64,000 nt of DNA. It comes from AC-32 sp963754265 (GTDB taxonomy: Bacteria; Actinomycetota; Thermoleophilia; Gaiellales; Gaiellaceae). The translations under genes and the position numbers were made by a program. Below are positions 58,587 through 64,000 of the stretch, piece by piece. Numbering within the stretch: the stretch's first letter is position 1; the number at the start of each line of letters is the position of its first letter. The notes beneath the pieces were generated by a model, which saw nothing but the letters and a program-made list of their open reading frames with translations, was not told the DNA's origin and made no database searches. Location of the stretch: positions 248,001 to 312,000 of the forward strand of contig CAVWFB010000016.1 of NCBI GenBank assembly GCA_963754265.1, in the 5' to 3' direction.

Positions 58587-60272
58587 GGGGGACGAGGTCG
58601 CAGGCGCGTCCGGCTGGATACCGCCGTCGAGGTACTGGAGGTCGAACTTCGCGATCTGCGAGAAGGCCGGCGCCGCGACGACGCCGCCCCAGATCGCGCC
58701 GCGAGGCTCGTCGACCGAGACCAGGATCACCAGCCGTGGCCGTGACGCGGGCACGACGCCCACGAACGACGCGACGTAGCGCGTGTCCGAGTAGCCGCCC
58801 TGCGGGTCGGGCTTCGCCGCCGTCCCGGTCTTGCCGGCCACCTGGTACCCGGGCACCTCGGCGAGCGTGCCCGTTCCTTCGGCGACGACGTTCTTCAGCA
58901 TGCTCATCAGCTGGCTGGAAACCCACCGAGAGACGACCCGCCGCCGCGTCGGAACCTTCGAGCGTCCATCGCCGATGTGGTCGACCAGATGAGGCTCCAC
59001 CCACATGCCGCGGTTCGCGATCGCCGCGTAGGCGGCCGCCATCTGGATCGCCGTGACCGCGATGCCCTGCCCGATCGGGATGTTGCCGATCGACGACCCC
59101 GACCAATTCTTCTCCGGGAGCATGATCCCGGGGCTTTCGCCGGGAAAGTCGATCCCTGTCCGCTTGCCGAAGCCGAAGCGCGAGATCCAACGGGCCAGGC
59201 GGTCCTGACCGAGCAGCTTCGCAAGCGTGATCGCACCCACGTTGGAGGAGTGAGAGAGGATCTGGGCGACGCTCATCGTCTCCGTCCCGCGAGGTTCGGC
59301 GTCGTGGATGACGCGGTCTGCGACGTGAATCTCGTAGGGCAGCGTGAATCGTGTTCTCGGCGAGACGAGCCGCTCCGAGAGCGCTCCGGCGACGGTCACG
59401 AGCTTGAAGGTCGAGCCGGGCTCGTAGGTATCGGTCACCGCACGGTTGCGCTGCAACACGCGCCACACCTTCGGGTAGACGTTCGCGTCGAAGCCGGGCG
59501 CGACCGCCATCGCGCGCACGGCGCCGGTCGCCGGGTCGAGCACGATCGCCGTCGCGCTCTTGGCATGCCACTTGCGAACTGTGTCCCGCAGGACCGCCTG
59601 CGCGTTCGCCTGGATCGTGTGGTCGAGCGTCAAGTAGACGTCTTCGCCGTCCCGCTCGCTGCGCGAGGTGATCGTGTCGATGGCCTGGCCGGAGGCGTCC
59701 TTGACGATCCGCTCGCGACCCGGGCGGCCCGCGAGCTGCTGGTCGAGCGAGAGCTCGAGGCCTGCGAGGCCACGATTGTCCACGCCCGCATAGCCGAGCA
59801 CCTGTGACGCCAGGTCGAACTGCGGGTAGAAGCGCCGTTCCTCGTGGTAGAAGCCGAGGCCGGGAAGGCCCTTGCGCGCGAGCTTCGCCGCGAGCGTGGG
59901 ATCCGCCTTCCGCGCCACGTAGACGAACCCGCGGCTGCGATCGGTGAGCGCCGAGTAGACCTCGTTTGGCTCGAGCCGCAGAGACTTCGCGACGATCGGA
60001 GCCTCGCTGCGGGGATCGGCCACGCGGCGCGGATCGGCATAGACCGTCGTCGCCTGCTCTCCGATAGCAAGCTGGACGCCGCCTCGATCGTAGAGCGTTC
60101 CGCGCGCGGCCGGAATCGTCACCTCCTCGCTGTGCTGGCTCGACGCGAGCCTCCCGAACGACGCGGCGCGGACACCCTGGAGCCACGCGGCGCGTAGGAA
60201 CGCCACACCGAAGGCGAGCACGAAGACGGCGAGTAACAGCCGGATGCGCCGGTTGGCGACCCGGGCGCTCAA
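58584..60272 (-). CDS. ftsI: Septal penicillin-binding protein FtsI (PBP3)
   Basis: A 562-residue class B transpeptidase. One membrane helix near the N-terminus (LLLAVFVLAFGVAFLRA) is followed by the dimerisation domain and the transpeptidase domain. The nucleophile Ser 287 is in PGSTFKLVT, SHSSNVG is the second motif and AGKTGTA near 480 the third. No PASTA domains are present. The TTG start overlaps the ftsL stop (TTGA). Confidence 0.95.
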   Translation of the reverse strand: MSARVANRRIRLLLAVFVLAFGVAFLRAAWLQGVRAASFGRLASSQHSEEVTIPAARGTLYDRGGVQLAIGEQATTVYADPRRVADPRSEAPIVAKSLRLEPNEVYSALTDRSRGFVYVARKADPTLAAKLARKGLPGLGFYHEERRFYPQFDLASQVLGYAGVDNRGLAGLELSLDQQLAGRPGRERIVKDASGQAIDTITSRSERDGEDVYLTLDHTIQANAQAVLRDTVRKWHAKSATAIVLDPATGAVRAMAVAPGFDANVYPKVWRVLQRNRAVTDTYEPGSTFKLVTVAGALSERLVSPRTRFTLPYEIHVADRVIHDAEPRGTETMSVAQILSHSSNVGAITLAKLLGQDRLARWISRFGFGKRTGIDFPGESPGIMLPEKNWSGSSIGNIPIGQGIAVTAIQMAAAYAAIANRGMWVEPHLVDHIGDGRSKVPTRRRVVSRWVSSQLMSMLKNVVAEGTGTLAEVPGYQVAGKTGTAAKPDPQGGYSDTRYVASFVGVVPASRPRLVILVSVDEPRGAIWGGVVAAPAFSQIAKFDLQYLDGGIQPDAPATSSP

Positions 60273-60649
60273 CGCGCGCGGGGCCCCAGGCGAACGTACG
60301 TGGTCTGCGTCGGGTCCGCGGCGACGAGCCCGACGCGGCGAGCCTGGAGCTGAATGCGCGGTGACGCGGCGGCCATCGAGAGCTGCGAGGCGAGCGCCTG
60401 CTTCTCAGCCCGGAGACGTGTGCGCTCGGCGTTGAGCTTGTCCAACTGCACGTTGAGCCGGAGGAGGGCCACGTTCAGTGCTACGACGCCGGTCAACAGG
60501 ACCGCCGTGACCACGATCCAGACGACGCCGCCGGCAAGCCCACGCCGGCGCCGGGCGCGCGGGCGCTGTCTGGGCGCGGGCTTCGGCCTCGGCCGCCGGC
60601 GCGGTTGCGGAGAGGGAAGCGCCGGGGCGGCGTCGCTCCAAGAGGCCAC
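60269..60649 (-). CDS. ftsL: FtsL-like division protein
   Basis: A 126-residue bitopic protein: a Pro/Arg-rich cytoplasmic start of about 40 residues, one membrane helix (VVWIVVTAVLLTGVVALNVALL), then a short leucine-zipper coiled coil (LNVQLDKLNAERTRLRAEKQAL). Size, topology and position between rsmH and ftsI identify FtsL, whose sequence is always weakly conserved. The GTG at 60649 is 2 bases after the rsmH stop; the open frame upstream is a shadow of rsmH. Confidence 0.82.
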   Translation of the reverse strand: MASWSDAAPALPSPQPRRRPRPKPAPRQRPRARRRRGLAGGVVWIVVTAVLLTGVVALNVALLRLNVQLDKLNAERTRLRAEKQALASQLSMAAASPRIQLQARRVGLVAADPTQTTYVRLGPRAR

Positions 60650-60651
60650 GG

Positions 60652-61614
60652 CTACTGCTCGCTCTTCACGGCTGCGCGCAGGCGGGCAGAGGCCGCGCGC
60701 GGGTTGGCGGCGAGCTCCTGGGGCGAGGCCTTGATGGGCCGGCGCGAGAGCGCCCGCAGCGCCGGTTCGTGGCCGCAGACGCAGATAGGGAAGTCCGGCG
60801 GACACGTACAGCCTTTCTCCTCGGCGCGCAGGAAGCGCTTGACGATCCGATCCTCGAGCGAGTGGAAGCTGACCACGGCGAGGCGACCCTCGGGGCGCAG
60901 CATCTCGAGCGCAGTCGGCAGCGCCGCCTCGATCGAGCCGAGCTCGTCGTTGACGGCGATGCGCAGAGCCTGGAAGACCCGCTTGGCCGGGTGTCCGTCG
61001 CCGAAGCGCGCGGGTGCCGGGATCGCCGCCTTGATCGTCTCGACCAGTTCACCGGTCCGCTCGAACGGCCGCTCGCGGCGGCGGCGACCGATCGCTCGCG
61101 CGACCTGCCGGGCATAGCGCTCTTCGCCGTAGTCCTTGAAGATCCGCGTCAGCTCGCGCTCGCTCTCCGTGTTGACGAGCTCGCGCGCCGAGAGCTCGGA
61201 CGCGGGATCCATCCGCATGTCGAGCGGTGCGTCGGTGGCGTACGAGAAGCCTCGCTCCGGGCGGTCGATCTGCATGCTCGAGACGCCGAGGTCGAAGAGG
61301 ATCGCGTCCGCGCGCACGCCGTTGGAGGCAAGCTGCTCGAGCACGAGCGAGAACTCGCCCCGCAGGAAGCGACCCTGGACGCCCATTTGCTTCCGCAGGC
61401 GGTCGAAGTAGGGGCGCACCGCCGGGTCGCGGTCGATCGCGATCAGCTTGCCACGGCCAGCGAGGTCGGCAGCCAGCAACTCCGCGTGCCCGCCGGCTCC
61501 GAAGGTCGCGTCGACGACGGTCTGCCCCGGCTCGACGGCGAGGGCTTCACGAACCTCGTCGGCAAGGACGGGAACGTGGTCAGTCGCGTTGGGTCGCGAG
61601 ACGTTCGGCAACAT
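60652..61614 (-). CDS. rsmH: 16S rRNA m4C1402 methyltransferase
   Basis: A 320-residue methyltransferase acting on 16S rRNA. HVPVLADEVREAL, the SAM loop VVDATFGAGGHAELL, LFDLGVSSMQIDRPERGFSY and VVSFHSLEDRIVKRF are family signatures. A Cys-rich segment CTCPPDFPICVCG follows, as in many homologues. The ATG at 61614 has GGGAG 8 bases upstream; a GTG at 61623 is in frame. It overlaps the end of mraZ by 35 bases. Confidence 0.95.
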   Translation of the reverse strand: MLPNVSRPNATDHVPVLADEVREALAVEPGQTVVDATFGAGGHAELLAADLAGRGKLIAIDRDPAVRPYFDRLRKQMGVQGRFLRGEFSLVLEQLASNGVRADAILFDLGVSSMQIDRPERGFSYATDAPLDMRMDPASELSARELVNTESERELTRIFKDYGEERYARQVARAIGRRRRERPFERTGELVETIKAAIPAPARFGDGHPAKRVFQALRIAVNDELGSIEAALPTALEMLRPEGRLAVVSFHSLEDRIVKRFLRAEEKGCTCPPDFPICVCGHEPALRALSRRPIKASPQELAANPRAASARLRAAVKSEQ

Positions 61615-62014
61615 CCTCCGCACTCCCTTCGAACTCCTTGACGTGGTCGGCCCAGGCCGCTCGATCCCAGATCTCGAGGTGGTCTCCGACTCCGGCGATC
61701 ACGACCTCGCGCCCGATCCCCGCGTTCTTGCTCAGCGTCGCGGGAACCATCACCCGGCCCTGCTTGTCCGGCTCCGCCTCAGAAGCGCCGGCGAAGAAGT
61801 ACCGGTGCATCAGGCGGCCCTCCTTGCTGAGTGGGTCGAGCCCGGCGAGCCGGCCTTGGACCATCCGCTCCCACTCCGTGTGCGGAAAGCAGTAGAGACA
61901 CCCGTCCATACCGCGCGTGATGACGAGGCCGCCGGAAAGCGCTTGGCGAAACTTGGCCGGTAGCGTGAGGCGGTTCTTGTCATCGATCGTATGCTCGAAC
62001 TCACCTAGAAGCAT
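61580..62014 (-). CDS. mraZ: Transcriptional regulator MraZ
   Basis: A 144-residue protein with two SpoVT/AbrB-like DNA-binding repeats: MLLGEFEHTIDDKNRLTLPAKFR and, in the second half, DKQGRVMVPATLSKNAGI. MraZ represses the division cluster by binding repeats before its own gene. Such repeats are present (62014-62048). The ATG at 62014 starts the conserved protein; the open upstream extension is not used. Confidence 0.95.
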   Translation of the reverse strand: MLLGEFEHTIDDKNRLTLPAKFRQALSGGLVITRGMDGCLYCFPHTEWERMVQGRLAGLDPLSKEGRLMHRYFFAGASEAEPDKQGRVMVPATLSKNAGIGREVVIAGVGDHLEIWDRAAWADHVKEFEGSAEDVAERLATQRD

Positions 62015-62056
62015 TCCACTTCGCCCCACTTTAAACCACAGACACCCACTTCGCAA
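62014..62056 (-). promoter_or_regulatory. mraZ promoter and MraZ operator repeats
   Basis: TTGCGA (62056-62051), 17 bases and TAAAGT (62033-62028) form a promoter. Over it lie four TGG boxes exactly 10 bases apart: TGGGT at 62048, TGGTT at 62038, TGGGG at 62028 and TGGAA at 62018, the last reaching the start codon. MraZ is known to bind TGGGN repeats spaced by five bases, so this is an autoregulatory site. A further TGGGC is at 62069. Confidence 0.8.
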
Positions 62057-62105
62057 CCCCTGTAGCCCACATCTCACACACGTTCGGGCGGCCGCGTTTC
62101 AAGGG

Positions 62106-62573
62106 ATGATGGAGGCGATGCGCGTTCCACCGTTCGAGCGGTTCTACGAGGAGCAGCAGAACGTCGTTCTGGCTCAGCTCCGAAGGATGCTCGGGCGGGA
62201 CGCGGCCGACGACGCGTTTCAGGAGACCTTTCTGCGCGCGCTGCGCGCCTACTCGACGCTGGAGCACGGCCGCCACCTACGCGCGTGGGCGCTCACGATC
62301 GCACGAAACGTGGCGCTCGATGCTCTCCGGCGCGAGCGCGTCACGTCGGCGGAGGTGCCCGACCTCGAGTCGGTCGACGAGCCCCTCCCCTACGAAGAGC
62401 TGAAGCAGCTCACCGCCCAGCTGCCGCAGAAGGAGCGTGCCGCCGTCTTCCTCCGCTACGGCTACGACCTCAGCTACGACGACATCGGCGCGGCCCTCGG
62501 CTCATCGAGCGAGGCGGCGCGGCAGGCGACATCCTCGGGCGTCCGCCGGCTACGAAGAAAGGAGCAGCAGTGA
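62106..62573 (+). CDS. ECF-type RNA polymerase sigma factor
   Basis: A 155-residue sigma-70 family protein with region 2 (ADDAFQETFLRALRAYSTL and HLRAWALTIARNVALDALRR) and region 4 (AAVFLRYGYDLSYDDIGAALG). No region 3. Start codons at 62106, 62109 and 62118 are in frame; none has an ideally spaced ribosome site, so the first is listed. It overlaps ogt by 4 bases and is divergent from mraZ. No anti-sigma gene is adjacent. Confidence 0.87.
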   Translation: MMEAMRVPPFERFYEEQQNVVLAQLRRMLGRDAADDAFQETFLRALRAYSTLEHGRHLRAWALTIARNVALDALRRERVTSAEVPDLESVDEPLPYEELKQLTAQLPQKERAAVFLRYGYDLSYDDIGAALGSSSEAARQATSSGVRRLRRKEQQ

Positions 62574-63136
62574 CCGTTTCATCCGACCTCGATCGCCGCT
62601 TCCGCGACGCGGCGGCCAGCCAGGGCCTGCTCGACGTCGCCTACGACCTGGTCGACACGCCGGTCGGCCGGCTGCTCGTGGCTGTCACCGATCACGGCCT
62701 CTGCGAGATCTCCTACGACCCGGACCTGGAGCGCGAAGAGGAACAGCTCGCCCGCAACTTCGGCGCCCGCGTCCTGCGTTCGCCGAAGCCGACGGACGAG
62801 GCCCGGCGCCAACTCGACGAGTACTTCGCCGGCAAGCGCCGGGACTTCGACCTGGCCATCGACCTTCGCCCGGCGCGCGACTTCGGCCGGACCGTGCTCC
62901 ACGAGCTCGCCCAGGTCCCGTACGGCGAGCTGACGACCTACGGCACGCTCGCCGCGCGGGCAGGCCGCCCCCGGGCCGCCCGCGCGGTCGGAACGGTGAT
63001 GAACCGCAATCCAGTCCCGATCGTGCTTCCGTGTCATCGAGTGGTCGGCTCGACGGGATCGCTGGTCGGGTACGGCGGCGGCCTCGACCGCAAGCGCACA
63101 CTGCTCGAGCTGGAAGGCGCCCTCCGCCCCGCTTGA
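62570..63136 (+). CDS. ogt: Methylated-DNA-protein-cysteine methyltransferase
   Basis: A 188-residue suicide repair protein removing alkyl groups from O6-alkylguanine. The acceptor Cys is in VLPCHRVVGSTGSLVGYGGG, and YGELTTYGTLAARAG carries the helix-turn-helix. The GTG at 62570 has a strong AAAGGAG 5 bases upstream and overlaps the sigma factor stop by 4 bases. Coupling to a sigma factor suggests damage-responsive control, but that is inference. Confidence 0.94.
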   Translation: MTVSSDLDRRFRDAAASQGLLDVAYDLVDTPVGRLLVAVTDHGLCEISYDPDLEREEEQLARNFGARVLRSPKPTDEARRQLDEYFAGKRRDFDLAIDLRPARDFGRTVLHELAQVPYGELTTYGTLAARAGRPRAARAVGTVMNRNPVPIVLPCHRVVGSTGSLVGYGGGLDRKRTLLELEGALRPA

Positions 63137-63190
63137 CTCCTGAGCAGGCGGGCGCTATGACGGGCGCCCACCCATCCGAGGAGGCAGACA

Positions 63191-63589
63191 ATGAAGAGGC
63201 TCGCACTCGCGGCGCTCCTGGCCCTCGTCCTCGTGGCCGCCGCGCCGGCTACGGCGGCAGGGCCGACGCTCCGTTCCCTGCAGGCGCAGATCACGTCGCT
63301 GAAGAAGCAGGTCAAGAAGCTGCAGAAGCAGGTCAAGGACAACCAGACGCTCGCGGTCGCCGGGTTGGCGTACGGCGCGTGCACGTCTGCTGTGACCGCC
63401 GACGCGCTCCAGGGAACCTGGACGGCACTCGACGGGCGCTTCGTGAGCCAGGGTCAAACGGCGCTGTTCGGCGTCCAGACGCCGGTGAACGACTTCAACT
63501 TCTGCCAGGGGTTCAGCGTCGTTCGGGCCCGCAACCAGAACCCGCCGACCGTGAGCGTGTTTCAGGCGCTGCTGAACATCTTCAAGTAG
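63191..63589 (+). CDS. Secreted coiled-coil protein of unknown function
   Basis: A 132-residue protein with a clear signal peptide (KRLALAALLALVLVAAAPATAAG, cleavage likely after ATA). A short lysine-rich coiled coil follows (LQAQITSLKKQVKKLQKQVK), then a small domain with two Cys (GACTSA and NFCQGF) that may form a disulfide. I do not recognise it. GAGGAGG sits 6 bases before the ATG, a strong ribosome site, which suggests high expression. Confidence 0.8.
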   Translation: MKRLALAALLALVLVAAAPATAAGPTLRSLQAQITSLKKQVKKLQKQVKDNQTLAVAGLAYGACTSAVTADALQGTWTALDGRFVSQGQTALFGVQTPVNDFNFCQGFSVVRARNQNPPTVSVFQALLNIFK

Positions 63590-63593
63590 CGGC

Positions 63594-63818
63594 TCAGGCT
63601 TCGTGCTCTGGCAGCAGCTCGAGCGCGCGCTCGAGGTCCTTCTCGTGCACGAGCACCTCGTACATCCCCCCTAGCCCCCCGAAGCCCTCGAAGGCCGAGT
63701 CCGCCTCCCCGCTCGGGCGATACGCGCACTCGAAGCCGTTGCTGCGGAGGTGGTTGCAGAGCAGCTCCGCCTCCGGCTCGCCGGGAACCTTGGTCAGGCG
63801 CACCGCGTCGTCGTCCAC
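63594..63818 (-). CDS. DUF2007-like small protein
   Basis: A 74-residue protein with the pattern VRLTKVPGEPEAELLCNHLRSNGFECA and YEVLVHEKDLERALELL, as in the small GlnB-like-fold DUF2007 proteins. These are thought to be signalling or regulatory but are uncharacterised. The GTG start follows TAGGCT by 6 bases, a leaderless signal (63825-63830). It is convergent with the secreted protein gene, 4 bases apart. Confidence 0.78.
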   Translation of the reverse strand: MDDDAVRLTKVPGEPEAELLCNHLRSNGFECAYRPSGEADSAFEGFGGLGGMYEVLVHEKDLERALELLPEHEA

Positions 63819-63835
63819 CCGGCGAGCCTAGCCGC

Positions 63836-64000
63836 TCAGCCTCTGCGGCGCAGGAACTCCGCCAGCGGCTCGAGCACCTCGTCGAGCCGTGAGGTGTCGC
63901 CCCAGGACCCGAGCACCTCGAGCTCTCCCGTCTTGCGGTCGAACCGCGGCTCGACCCGCCCGACGAGGCGGTCGCCCTCGAGGATCGGCAGGACGTAGTA
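63836..64000 (-). CDS. YcaQ/winged-helix family protein, C-terminal end only
   Basis: The last 54 residues of a gene cut by the right edge of the window. YVLPILEGDRLVGRVEP and RFDRKTGELEVLGSWG match the C-terminal domain of YcaQ/AlkZ-type crosslink repair glycosylases, the broader family of the frameshifted gene at 36191. The start and catalytic part are outside the window. Confidence 0.8.
   Translation of the reverse strand, partial: YYVLPILEGDRLVGRVEPRFDRKTGELEVLGSWGDTSRLDEVLEPLAEFLRRRG

Noticed and set aside
63137..63190. A small gene starting at the ATG near 63157
   Set aside because: The frame is a continuation of a shadow of ogt; the strong ribosome site at 63178 serves the secreted protein instead.

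Overview
This window comes from a high-GC bacterium with dense gene packing, frequent GTG and TTG starts, many 4-base ATGA/GTGA/TTGA overlaps and abundant leaderless promoters (a TANNNT box 6-9 bases before the start codon). The gene content (actinobacterial type dcw cluster with mraZ, a SigB/SigF-type sigma factor beside an RsbW-like protein, DivIVA-like protein, split glycine decarboxylase) suggests a deep-branching actinobacterium, perhaps Thermoleophilia (Gaiellales/Solirubrobacterales). That placement is inference from gene style, not from a marker tree. Most of the window is ordinary chromosomal housekeeping DNA.

Layout. 1-11239 (minus): efp (cut by the window edge), a Xaa-Pro peptidase, shikimate genes aroQ, a fused aroK-aroB, aroC and aroE, then mltG, ruvX, alaS, a sigma factor with an RsbW-like partner, and mnmA. 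11264-11451 holds a structured, terminator-ended small RNA of unknown class. 11482-13891 encodes a four-gene envelope cassette (RlpA-like, two Glu-Pro-rich proteins, DivIVA-like). 13964-17570 is aspS-hisS-MBL hydrolase. 18527-24163 is a histidine utilisation locus (hutH, a 75-aa membrane protein, hutU, a frameshifted hutI, ftcD). 24182-29119 (plus) has a methyltransferase, a uracil-DNA glycosylase and two ABC exporter half-subunits that look like a heterodimer. 29188-32043 is the most accessory-looking part: tRNA-Gln, a lipoprotein, tRNA-Glu, a class III cyclase between direct repeats derived from the tRNA-Glu 3' end, a 51-aa membrane protein and about 0.7 kb of non-coding DNA with a second possible structured RNA. 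32044-41746 mixes single genes (M3-like peptidase, response regulator, gltX, frameshifted winged-helix protein, nfo, Cys-rich protein, HAD phosphatase, Ca2+/H+ exchanger, beta-lactamase-like hydrolase). 41733-47048 is ltaE-gcvPB-gcvPA-gcvH-gcvT, a threonine/glycine catabolic operon. 47227-62014 is the division and cell wall cluster from ftsZ back to mraZ. 62106-64000 has an ECF sigma factor with ogt, a secreted coiled-coil protein, a DUF2007-like protein and a truncated YcaQ-like gene.

What stands out. (1) Three genes (hutI, the winged-helix gene, murF) carry a +1 frameshift, and in each removal of one C from an in-frame CCC codon followed by GA restores the family sequence. (2) In five places the TAG stop codon of one gene forms the first half of the -10 box of the next, leaderless or nearly leaderless, gene. 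(3) Three divergent gene pairs share a 7-base symmetric TANNNTA that can act as the -10 box in both directions. (4) A small RNA upstream of mnmA has its own promoter-like box, a multi-helix fold, a possible pseudoknot and a terminator. (5) A dispersed repeat of about 75-85 bases occurs three times in intergenic DNA. (6) Direct repeats derived from tRNA-Glu flank a 1.1-kb segment carrying one cyclase gene. All calls rest on reading the sequence; no database search was made.
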